NCBI GenBank assembly: GCA_964351905.1
Contig: CAYGPG010000046.1
Coordinates: 1 to 8,853 of the forward strand
DNA: 8,853 nucleotides
Reading direction: 5' to 3'
From: GCA-2708415 sp964351905
GTDB lineage: Bacteria > Pseudomonadota > Alphaproteobacteria > Micavibrionales > Micavibrionaceae
Position 1 is the stretch's first letter, and the number at the start of each line of letters is the position of its first letter. Below the pieces are notes generated by a model. The model had not been told where the DNA came from. It searched no databases and saw only the letters and a list, made by a program, of their open reading frames with translations. This document shows, in pieces, positions 1 to 6,634 of this stretch. The position numbers and the translations under genes are program-made.

Positions 1-1424
1 GATCACGCGTAACGGTTCAAGATACCGAAGTTGGACGTGCGCGTATGTTATTAGCTGAGGCGGGTTTACCAAACGGTGGTTCATTAGGGTATGAATTATT
101 TGACACACAATCAGGATTTGGCACAACAAACGAAATTATGAACCTCAATAAGGTTCGTGCATTAGAGGGGGAGCTTGCCAGAACAATTAGTGCTCTTGAC
201 CCTGTAAGAAGCGCGCGCGTTCATTTGGTTCTGCCAGAACGTCAACTTTTCAGCCGTGAAAGCCGTTCAGCAAGCGCCAGTGTTGCACTTGGCCTTCGCC
301 CAGGAGCACAATTGAACAACGATCAAATTATGGCGGTAAGATCACTTGTCGCTTCTGCTGTCCCAGAATTAAGCCCTGAAAAGGTATCTTTGATTGATCA
401 GTCAGGAAAACTCCTCGCCAGTGGAGATGAGGGAACGCAAAACACAGCAAGTCTTAAAGCTGATGAACAGCGCCTTAAATATGAACAGCGCCTTTCTCGC
501 GCCATTGAAGATATTGTAGGAAGAACTGTTGGGTATGGTAATGTCCGCGCTAATGTAACGGCTGATTTAAACTTTGATCGCGTTAGCACCAATGAAGAAT
601 TATTTGACCCGGAAAGTCAGGTCGCGCGCTCCCTTCAATCCATCGAAGAAAGCAACGTGGAACGTGATGCTAGTGAGAACAATGTTTCTGTCGAAAACAA
701 TTTACCAGCTGTTGGGAATGATCTGTTTTTTGATGAAGCTCCTAGCCTTGAATCAAGCCGTATTGAAGAAACAACAAATTTTGAAATCAGTAGAACCACA
801 CGCAGTATGGTGCGTGAAACAGGTGAAGTTAGACGTCTATCCATTGCTGTTCTTGTCGATGGAACTTACGGCACAAACGAAGAAGGCGAGCGCGTTTACG
901 AAGAACGTTCCGAAGCAGAAATGGATAAAATTGCTGCTCTTGTTCGCTCTGCTATTGGCTATGACGCAACACGTGGCGATACAATAGAAGTTGTGAATAT
1001 GCAATTTGCCGATATCGAAGTCAGCGATACCCCTTACGATAATTCACTGTTCGGTTTTGATAAAAACAAGTTGTTAGATGCCGCAGAAATCCTAACAGTA
1101 GCCATTATGATTATCCTTGTTATCTTGTTGGTTATTCAACCTATGGTCGGACGTTTACTGACGACAGAGGGACGTAAAGAAGATGAAGAAGATGAGGTTG
1201 AGACAGGCTTACTCGCAGGTGGTATGACCCCTGCCCTTGAAGGCCCTAATGGGGAATTTGAGCCTGCCGCTTTAGAAGAGGAAGGCGACAATGAAGGTCT
1301 CATCAATATGGATAGTGTTGAAGGCAAAGTTAAAGCGTCTTCAGTTAAGAAGGTTGAAGATATTGTTGAGAATTATCCAGACGAAACTGTTTCAGTAATT
1401 AGAAGTTGGATGACAGAAGATTAA
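1..1424 (+). CDS. fliF: Flagellar MS-ring protein FliF (5'-truncated by window edge)
   Basis: FliF forms the MS ring in the inner membrane, the base for the rotor and the export gate. The reading frame is open from base 3, with codons S-R-V-T-V-Q-D-T-E upstream of the first ATG at 45. That ATG is therefore internal, and roughly the first 80-100 residues (N-terminal membrane helix and part of the first ring-building motif) lie outside the window. Visible family marks are GLPNGGSLGYELFD, then RALEGELARTI and ARVHLVLPERQLF, followed by an SASV...LVASAVPEL...V.LIDQSG stretch typical of FliF. A long acidic periplasmic segment follows. The second membrane helix is at about nt 1086-1140 (ILTVAIMIILVILLVIQP). 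The cytoplasmic tail ends in SVKKVEDIVENYPDETVSVIRSWM, the conserved FliG-binding region. fliG follows after 41 bp. The identification is very secure; the true start is not visible. Confidence 0.97.
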   Translation, partial: SRVTVQDTEVGRARMLLAEAGLPNGGSLGYELFDTQSGFGTTNEIMNLNKVRALEGELARTISALDPVRSARVHLVLPERQLFSRESRSASASVALGLRPGAQLNNDQIMAVRSLVASAVPELSPEKVSLIDQSGKLLASGDEGTQNTASLKADEQRLKYEQRLSRAIEDIVGRTVGYGNVRANVTADLNFDRVSTNEELFDPESQVARSLQSIEESNVERDASENNVSVENNLPAVGNDLFFDEAPSLESSRIEETTNFEISRTTRSMVRETGEVRRLSIAVLVDGTYGTNEEGERVYEERSEAEMDKIAALVRSAIGYDATRGDTIEVVNMQFADIEVSDTPYDNSLFGFDKNKLLDAAEILTVAIMIILVILLVIQPMVGRLLTTEGRKEDEEDEVETGLLAGGMTPALEGPNGEFEPAALEEEGDNEGLINMDSVEGKVKASSVKKVEDIVENYPDETVSVIRSWMTED

Positions 1425-1465
1425 AAGAGTTATAACGATTAAGTTAGAATTAAAGGTTCACATTT

Positions 1466-2485
1466 ATGCGCGTACGTGAAGATTATAGAACATTGTCAGG
1501 ACCAGAAAAGGCAGCGATTTTTATGCTTGCCTTAGGTGAAGATTACACAGCAAAAATCTTTGAACACATGGACGATGAAGAGATATTAGAAATATCTCAA
1601 ACAATGGCTAATTTAGGTAAAGTAGACGCTAATGTTGTTGAACGTCTTTTTGTCGATTTTGCCGAACAAATGAGCTCCGCCAACTCTCTTATCGGCTCAC
1701 AGGAAAGCACGGAGCGCCTCCTTGCGAAAGCAGGTATGAGCGCGGAAAAAATTGAAAGCATCATGGAAGAAATTCGCGGCCCTGCAGGTCGTACGATGTG
1801 GGAAAAGCTCACTAATGTGAATGAAGAGATTCTTGCAAACTTTCTTCAAAAAGAATATCCGCAAACAGTCGCTGTTGTGATGTCAAAAATATCAACAGAT
1901 CATGCAGCGCGCGTGCTGGCTCTCATGCCTGATAACTTCGCACTCGAAGTCATTCATCGTATGCTCCGAATGGAGGCTGTTCAACGTGACGTTTTAGATG
2001 ATGTGGAGCGTACCCTGCGGACAGAATTCATGTCTAACCTTGCACGTACTGCACGCGAAGATAGCCACGAAGTCATGGCCAATATCTTTAATAATTTTGA
2101 CCGCACAGCCGAACAAAATTTTATGGAAATGTTAGAAAAAACGGTGCCAGAAAGTGCTGAAAAAATTCGTAGCCTGATGTTCACATTTGAAGATCTTCAA
2201 AAACTCGATCCTGGTGCCATTCAGACGCTCATTAGGGCTTGTGATAAAGAGAAGCTACCAAGTGCGCTCAAAGGCGCAACAGAGTCCTTACGCGATCTAT
2301 TTTTTGCCAATATGTCGGAGCGTGCTGCAAAAATTATGCAAGAAGATATGGCCGCTATGGGACCTGTGCGTTTAAAAGATGTTGAAGAGACACAGCAATA
2401 TATTGTCGGTGTCGCAAAAGAATTAGAAGCACGTGGGGAAATTACAATTTCAACTGGCCTTGAAGAAGATGAGCTTATTTATTAA
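1466..2485 (+). CDS. fliG: Flagellar motor switch protein FliG
   Basis: FliG is the rotor protein that joins the MS ring to the C ring and receives torque from the stator. It has 339 residues, close to the usual 330-340. The N-terminal domain starts LSGPEKAAIFMLALGED, which binds the FliF tail. The linker PAGR is at 106-109, EYPQT (family EHPQT) at 130-134 and MFTFEDL at 238-244. The torque helix region aligns by eye with E. coli: K269, R286, E293, D294 and R302 correspond to K264, R281, D288, D289 and R297, so four of five charged positions are identical and one is the conservative change D to E. The ATG at 1466 has AAAGG at 1452-1456, 9 nt upstream. It lies 41 bp after fliF and 28 bp before the fliH-like gene, in one transcription unit. 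Confidence 0.98.
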   Translation: MRVREDYRTLSGPEKAAIFMLALGEDYTAKIFEHMDDEEILEISQTMANLGKVDANVVERLFVDFAEQMSSANSLIGSQESTERLLAKAGMSAEKIESIMEEIRGPAGRTMWEKLTNVNEEILANFLQKEYPQTVAVVMSKISTDHAARVLALMPDNFALEVIHRMLRMEAVQRDVLDDVERTLRTEFMSNLARTAREDSHEVMANIFNNFDRTAEQNFMEMLEKTVPESAEKIRSLMFTFEDLQKLDPGAIQTLIRACDKEKLPSALKGATESLRDLFFANMSERAAKIMQEDMAAMGPVRLKDVEETQQYIVGVAKELEARGEITISTGLEEDELIY

Positions 2486-2513
2486 TTAACCAGCTTAAAA
2501 AAACGGCGTAACA

Positions 2514-3263
2514 TTGAACAATACAAATAAATTTTTATTCGACCTCAATAATTTTGACGTTCCTGAAGAGGAAGAAGTCATTATTGAAGAGGAAATTGAA
2601 GTTGAACCACCACCGCCAACTTTTACAGAAGATGATTTAGAGGCCGCAAAGGCCGTTGCCCATGCAACAGGTCGTAATGAAGGTATCCAAGACGAAAAAA
2701 ATCAACGTGATCAAAAAATTTCTGATACGCTTGTCGCGATTTCTCAAAACTTCTCAAATCTTTTTGCAGCAGAGATATACCGTGAAAAACAATATGAAGA
2801 AGAATCTCTAAAGCTTGCCTTACAAATTATTGCCCTGTTGGCTCCATCGCTTCAAACACGTTTAGGGCACGAAGCCCTTCGCAATGCCCTAAGTGAGGTT
2901 TTGAAATCCCAAAGTGGGCAAAGCGAAATTAAAGTTGAAGTGCACCCTGATATGACTAGTGACGTCGATAGGCTAATAGAAGACATATGGCCTGATAAGG
3001 AAAGTGCCCCACGATATAAGATTTTGGCTGATAACAGCCTTGAAATAGGTGCTTGTGCCTTATCTTGGAAAGACGGTGGCATGGTGCGCACGCCTGAAAA
3101 CACAGCTCAAGCTATAAAAAAAGCCATCGAAGCGCTTTTGGTGGAACAAGTCATGTCAAAGGACAACTCTCTCCTTACGAAGAGCCAAAATAATGGTATA
3201 AATAAAGAAGGATCACCTGATTCTTCAAAAAACAACACACCACATGAAGATACTGATCCATAG
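2514..3263 (+). CDS. fliH: FliH-like flagellar export ATPase regulator (TTG start)
   Basis: FliH binds the export ATPase FliI, restrains it and docks it at the C ring through FliN. The predicted protein has 249 residues. It opens with MNNTNKFLFDLNNFDVPE, similar to my recollection of N termini of alphaproteobacterial FliH/FlbE proteins. A very acidic, proline-containing segment (residues 18-40) follows, then a helical region with a GxxxG step (G53-G57) as in the FliH dimer helix. The C-terminal domain (about 139-210) has VEVHPDM, then YKILADNSLEIGACALSWKDGG, the typical FliH/YscL ending. A charged, Asn/Ser-rich tail of about 40 residues is extra. The start is TTG at 2514: an in-frame stop lies at 2496-2498 and I see no in-frame ATG before about residue 147. 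No good ribosome-binding site is visible. The tiny gap to fliN and the position between fliG and fliN support the call. The ATPase gene fliI is not in the window. Confidence 0.85.
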   Translation: MNNTNKFLFDLNNFDVPEEEEVIIEEEIEVEPPPPTFTEDDLEAAKAVAHATGRNEGIQDEKNQRDQKISDTLVAISQNFSNLFAAEIYREKQYEEESLKLALQIIALLAPSLQTRLGHEALRNALSEVLKSQSGQSEIKVEVHPDMTSDVDRLIEDIWPDKESAPRYKILADNSLEIGACALSWKDGGMVRTPENTAQAIKKAIEALLVEQVMSKDNSLLTKSQNNGINKEGSPDSSKNNTPHEDTDP

Positions 3264-3275
3264 GAGATTTAAAAC

Positions 3276-3665
3276 ATGAACGATGAAACACCTAAAAAAG
3301 AAGCTGCAGAAGAAGCGCCTAAAGATGCTCAAAAAAAAGAGGGTATGAATTACGACGAAATTCAAGCCAGCCCTATGAATAAAGACGATGAGCAGGAATG
3401 GGATATTGGTGAGCCAATGGCCAATGATGTTACCGCCATATACGATATACCAGTGCAAATTTCTGCTGTTTTAGGCCGATCTAACATGCAAGTGAGCCAG
3501 CTTTTAAAACTTGGTCGTGGTGCTGTTGTTGAACTTGATCGTAAAGTCGGCGAAGCAATAGATATATATGTGAATAATCGCCTTGTGGCACGTGGCGAAG
3601 TCGTTGTTGTTGAGGATAAACTTGGTGTAACGATGACCGAAATTGTAAAATCTGATAAAACATAA
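3276..3665 (+). CDS. fliN: Flagellar motor switch protein FliN
   Basis: FliN forms the lower part of the C ring and is the docking site for FliH/FliI. The protein has 129 residues (E. coli FliN has 137). The first 50 are charged and low in hydrophobics, as is usual. Residues 57-125 form one SpoA domain: DIPVQISAVLGRSNMQ, LLKLGRGAVVELD, GEAIDIYVNNRLVARGEVVVV and KLGVTMTEIV match FliN closely along the whole domain. The ATG at 3276 has a strong AGGAG at 3262-3266 that overlaps the fliH stop codon, so the two genes are probably translationally coupled. fliM, the other C-ring gene, is not in this window. A single SpoA domain and the short length argue against FliM or FliY. Confidence 0.97.
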   Translation: MNDETPKKEAAEEAPKDAQKKEGMNYDEIQASPMNKDDEQEWDIGEPMANDVTAIYDIPVQISAVLGRSNMQVSQLLKLGRGAVVELDRKVGEAIDIYVNNRLVARGEVVVVEDKLGVTMTEIVKSDKT

Positions 3666-3671
3666 ATTTAA

Positions 3672-4493
3672 ATGACAGATAACACTCCTAATAATCAAAT
3701 ACGCATTGCGCCAGCAAAGGTTGGCATAGACCTTACAACAGTCTTTGGACTTGTCCTTACCTTCGTATTGATTGGTATTGCAATTTATATTGGGAAAAGT
3801 GACGCCAACTTTTTCAACATTCCTTCTTTCCTCATTGTTATTTTAGGCACTATGACCGTGACAAGTGTTTCTTTTTCCGGTGAGGAATTAAAAAACGCAG
3901 GGAAAATTATTGGTAATTCCCTTTTTAGACAACGTCTTCGTGCCTCACAAATGGCGCGTCAACTGATGGATATTTCTATATTAGCTAAGAAAAAAGGGCT
4001 CTTAGCTTTAGCAGGCGCGGAACAAGAATTAAAAAAAGAGCCTCATCTTTATGCCGCCGCGCAAATCGTAACTGACGGATATGACCCACAAGATATTGAA
4101 CGTATTTTAGCACAAGATTTAGACTCGCTCGTTGAACGCCATCGTCGCTCTGCCAGTATTTTGCGCCGCGCTTCTGAAATTGCGCCGGCGATGGGATTGA
4201 TTGGAACGCTCATCGGTTTGGTACAAATGTTGGCGAACCTTCAAGATCCAGAAACCATTGGCCCAGCAATGGCGGTTGCGCTTCTTACAACTTTTTATGG
4301 CGCCATTTTAGGAACGGCTGTTCTTGCGCCTATGGCCGCAAAGCTAGAGCGGAATTCAAACGAAGAAGCCATGATCCGTTCCCTCGTTATGATTGCGATG
4401 GCCTCTATTGCACGACAAGATAATCCACGCCGTTTGGAAATGCTTTTAAATAGTGAGTTGCCCCCTAGCGAGCGTATTAAATATTTTGATTAA
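3672..4493 (+). CDS. motA: MotA/PomA-type flagellar stator subunit
   Basis: Member of the MotA/TolQ/ExbB family, the five-copy subunit of ion-driven stators that pushes on FliG. It has 273 residues. Four membrane helices are visible at about 20-41, 50-68, 168-189 and 197-222. The region 171-218 (APAMGLIGTLIGLVQMLANL, then DPETIGPAMAVALLTTFYGAIL) is strikingly like Vibrio PomA, more than like E. coli MotA. In the cytoplasmic loop, KKKGLLAL (106-113) matches the PomA RKGGFLAL region that carries the FliG-contacting basic residues. The acidic patch after it is reduced: only E117 seems kept where PomA has three Glu. The start codon lies 6 bp after fliN with no visible Shine-Dalgarno sequence, so translation probably depends on coupling to fliN. 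No motB/pomB partner follows; flbD does. A flagellar stator is far more likely than TolQ/ExbB given the context. Sodium versus proton use cannot be told without the B subunit. Confidence 0.92.
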   Translation: MTDNTPNNQIRIAPAKVGIDLTTVFGLVLTFVLIGIAIYIGKSDANFFNIPSFLIVILGTMTVTSVSFSGEELKNAGKIIGNSLFRQRLRASQMARQLMDISILAKKKGLLALAGAEQELKKEPHLYAAAQIVTDGYDPQDIERILAQDLDSLVERHRRSASILRRASEIAPAMGLIGTLIGLVQMLANLQDPETIGPAMAVALLTTFYGAILGTAVLAPMAAKLERNSNEEAMIRSLVMIAMASIARQDNPRRLEMLLNSELPPSERIKYFD

Positions 4494-4505
4494 GGAATTC
4501 CCACT

Positions 4506-5888
4506 ATGCGTTTAATGATTGTTGGACAACTTGAAGGCTACATCAGTGCCGCAGGTAAGATTGCGTTGCAACGTGGTGCAAAAGTTATTCATTGCGAAGA
4601 TATTGAAGAAGCTATAGGCGCCTTGCGTAATGGTAAGGGTGCTGATGTCGTGATGTGCGACGTAAAGCAAAAAATTGGTAAGCTCATCGAAAATTTAGAA
4701 GCCGAACGCATTCATGTTCCCGTTGTTGCGTGTGGTATTGGCACGGAAAGCCGTGCAGCCGTCAAAGCAATTGAAGCCGGTGCAAAAGAATATGTCCCCC
4801 TTCCCCCTGACGCAGAATTAATCGCCGCTGTTTTAGAAGCTGTGACACAAGAAAGTAGCTCGATGATTGCGAGCGACCCTTCTATGAAAACAGTCATGCA
4901 GCTTGCAGATAAAATTGCGCCTTCTGAAGCCACGATCATGATTACTGGCGAATCCGGAACGGGTAAGGAAGTGATGTCAAAATACATCCATAAAAGCTCC
5001 AAACGTAAGGATGGCCCTTTTATTGCTGTTAACTGCGCCGCTATTCCAGAAAATTTATTAGAATCAGAGCTTTTTGGTCACGAAAAAGGAGCCTTTACAG
5101 GCGCCAATGCCCGTCGTATCGGAAAATTTGAAGAAGCGCATGGTGGGACAATATTGCTTGATGAAGTGTCTGAAATGCATCCCATGTTGCAGGCAAAATT
5201 ACTGCGCGCCATTCAAGAAAAAGAGATTACACGCATTGGTAGCAACGATGCTGTAAAGGTTAATAGCCGTATTATTGCCACCTCCAACCGTGATTTACAA
5301 AAATCAGTTGAAAAAGGTGAATTTCGCGAAGATCTTTATTTCCGCTTAAACGTTGTAAATATTGCGCTTCCTGCTCTGCGGGAACGACCAAGTGATTTAA
5401 TGGAGCTTGCTAAATTCTTCGCAGGTAAATTTGCAGAAGAAAATGGGATTCAGAAAAAGAAAATTTCGAGTTCTGCAGAAGATAAACTTAAAAATTACAG
5501 CTGGCGTGGGAATATTCGTGAGTTAGAGAACACGATGCATCGCGCAATTTTAATGTCTAGCGAAGCGGAGATAGAAGCTGATGCTATATTCCTACAAGAG
5601 AGCGAATTCACACAAGGATCGTCTTCTGGTAGAGCAGCAACATCTACACCAACACTAGAATCAAAAACACCTGACACAATGCACGTTGTTGAAAATGTTG
5701 AAGGTGTTGAAGGATTGATTGGCAAAACAATCTCTGAGGTTGAGCGTGATATGATCTTAAATACATTGGATCATTGTTTGGGCAATCGTACGCATGCCGC
5801 TAAAATTCTTGGCATCTCTATTCGTACTCTGCGCAATAAACTCAATCAATATAAAGATGATGGTGAAGACGTTCCACAGGTAGGTTAA
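4506..5888 (+). CDS. flbD: FlbD-type sigma-54 transcriptional activator of flagellar genes
   Basis: FlbD is the enhancer-binding protein that, in Caulobacter, activates late flagellar genes with sigma-54, represses the early fliF promoter and is controlled by the assembly sensor FliX. The 460 residues show three parts. First, a degenerate receiver (1-115): it starts MRLMIVGQLEG without the usual acidic pair, although D52 sits where the phosphoacceptor would be. Second, an AAA+ domain (about 123-365) with Walker A GESGTGKE (148-155), the sigma-54 contact loop GAFTGA (195-200), Walker B GGTILLDE (213-220), REDLYFRLNV (274-283) with R-finger candidates, and RGNIRELEN (334-342). Third, a Fis-type helix-turn-helix at about 427-446 (NRTHAAKILGISIRTLRNKL). 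Similarity to Caulobacter FlbD, from memory, runs the whole length, including VPLPPDAELIAAVLEAVT. ATG at 4506 has AAGGA at 4492-4496 overlapping the motA stop. A low-complexity Ser/Thr/Val/Glu linker spans 366-403. No sigma-54 site is visible in the gaps of this window, so its targets lie elsewhere. Confidence 0.96.
   Translation: MRLMIVGQLEGYISAAGKIALQRGAKVIHCEDIEEAIGALRNGKGADVVMCDVKQKIGKLIENLEAERIHVPVVACGIGTESRAAVKAIEAGAKEYVPLPPDAELIAAVLEAVTQESSSMIASDPSMKTVMQLADKIAPSEATIMITGESGTGKEVMSKYIHKSSKRKDGPFIAVNCAAIPENLLESELFGHEKGAFTGANARRIGKFEEAHGGTILLDEVSEMHPMLQAKLLRAIQEKEITRIGSNDAVKVNSRIIATSNRDLQKSVEKGEFREDLYFRLNVVNIALPALRERPSDLMELAKFFAGKFAEENGIQKKKISSSAEDKLKNYSWRGNIRELENTMHRAILMSSEAEIEADAIFLQESEFTQGSSSGRAATSTPTLESKTPDTMHVVENVEGVEGLIGKTISEVERDMILNTLDHCLGNRTHAAKILGISIRTLRNKLNQYKDDGEDVPQVG
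5688..5714 (+). repeat. Three 9-bp tandem units within flbD
   Basis: Three adjacent units GTTGAAAAT, GTTGAAGGT and GTTGAAGGA encode VEN-VEG-VEG in the linker between the AAA+ domain and the DNA-binding domain of FlbD. The units differ at the third codon only. The repeat keeps the reading frame, so a change in copy number would merely alter linker length by three residues. Probably a minor slippage product in a region under weak constraint. Confidence 0.6.
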
Positions 5889-5895
5889 GAGAGCC

Positions 5896-6480
5896 TTAAA
5901 TCACGCTCCAATAATCATCCTCATAATATTCTGGATCAACAACAAGGTTATTTAGCGCGTTTTCGAAATCTTTGCGGCAATTACAAGTGGCTGATTCATC
6001 TGGACGATCTTCCGCTCTATCCATCCAACAATCAAAACGCCCTTGAGCAAAGGCAAGTGTCTGTCTGTTCTCAGGAATATTAAAAAGTTTAAGTGCCTCA
6101 ATTAAATCTTCGCGAGCTTCTTCTAATTCCGCTTTATGCTCAGGTAGGACTCTAAAATCATTAAAATTTGCAGGATAGACCATTTGCCCATCTTGTAATT
6201 TCTCAATTTGATTAGTGTAGTATTTAGCCGCACGATAATCATGACGAACGTTATTTTCGTAGGAAGCGAGCGTTAGATATTCGCTCTTCAAATGTGATTT
6301 AAAAGTCATACTGCTTGAAAAATGTTCTCCACCAGCGGCAGGCTCTATATTACTGACATCCTGATAAAATGCTGTACGGCTTGTATTACTCTCCATCGCA
6401 GCCATTTTTTCTGAGTAATGATCACAACCAGAGACAATCAATGCCATGAATACAAAAAATAATGTCGTAGTTTTTTTCAT
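5896..6480 (-). CDS. Putative lipoprotein, related to the N-terminal part of OmpA-family proteins
   Basis: The 194-residue product begins MKKTTTLFFVFMALIVSGC, a clear lipoprotein signal peptide with lipobox V-S-G-C and lipidated Cys19. Asp at the +2 position would favour inner-membrane retention if the E. coli Lol rule applied. The ATG at 6480 is preferred over an in-frame ATG at 6555 because GAAGGA lies 7 nt upstream and the signal peptide starts exactly there. The mature part is mostly charged and helical. Residues 66-180 (SEYLTLASYENNVRHDYRAA..., LPEHKAELEEAREDLIEAL, AQGRFDCWMDRAED, CNCRKDFENALNNL) resemble, as I recall, the segment before the peptidoglycan-binding OmpA domain in OmpA-family proteins of Rhodospirillales-like bacteria. 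That OmpA domain is absent here. Cysteines 151, 166 and 168 could form disulfides in the periplasm. It converges on flbD and diverges from flhA, so it is transcribed apart from the flagellar genes. A flagellar role is unproven. Confidence 0.8.
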   Translation of the reverse strand: MKKTTTLFFVFMALIVSGCDHYSEKMAAMESNTSRTAFYQDVSNIEPAAGGEHFSSSMTFKSHLKSEYLTLASYENNVRHDYRAAKYYTNQIEKLQDGQMVYPANFNDFRVLPEHKAELEEAREDLIEALKLFNIPENRQTLAFAQGRFDCWMDRAEDRPDESATCNCRKDFENALNNLVVDPEYYEDDYWSVI

Positions 6481-6487
6481 GCGTTTT

Positions 6488-6493
6488 TCCTTC
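6488..6493 (-). promoter_or_regulatory. Ribosome-binding site that sets the lipoprotein start
   Basis: On the minus strand GAAGGA stands 7 nt before the ATG at 6480, while the in-frame ATG at 6555 has no comparable site. Together with the lipoprotein signal peptide beginning at 6480, this decides the start and shortens the longest possible reading frame by 25 residues. Confidence 0.8.
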
Positions 6494-6560
6494 AAATAAT
6501 ACTCTTGAATCATAATTTCCGAAATAATAACACAAATCAAGGCTGAAACGTTCAAATATG

Positions 6561-6590
6561 TTTACATCACCCTGTCGAAAACAGTACAAT
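6561..6590 (+). promoter_or_regulatory. Predicted sigma-70-type promoter for flhA
   Basis: TTTACA at 6561-6566 and TACAAT at 6585-6590 each match 5 of 6 consensus bases and are separated by 18 bp. Transcription would begin near 6597, giving a leader of about 38 nt before the flhA ATG at 6635. The site sits in the 154-bp divergent gap between the lipoprotein gene and flhA, and because the lipoprotein gene points the other way flhA needs its own promoter here. No GG/GC pair with sigma-54 spacing was seen in this gap. This is a motif match only. Confidence 0.55.
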
Positions 6591-6634
6591 TGAAGGTAAG
6601 TTCTTAATTTTATTCGAATAATTCTATTTTAAAA

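Noticed and set aside
574..987. Plus-strand open frame of 137 codons in another frame inside fliF
   Set aside because: It overlaps the clearly coding FliF frame, and its translation has no family resemblance; a shadow frame.
5889..5895. Bidirectional terminator between flbD and the lipoprotein gene
   Set aside because: Only 7 bp lie between the stops, and no GC-rich inverted repeat with a T-run was seen around them.
6501..6540. Minus-strand promoter for the lipoprotein gene (TTGATT with TATGAT)
   Set aside because: The two boxes are about 20 bp apart and other AT-rich pairings fit equally poorly, so no specific promoter can be called.
6541..6554. Possible sigma-54 site (GG then GC 10 bp later) upstream of flhA
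   Set aside because: GG at 6541-6542 is followed at the right distance by CA, not GC, and the flanking bases do not match TGGCAC/TTGC.
6481..6555. Longer lipoprotein version starting at the ATG at 6555
   Set aside because: It would put 25 residues before the lipoprotein signal peptide and lacks a ribosome-binding site, while ATG 6480 has GAAGGA at good spacing.
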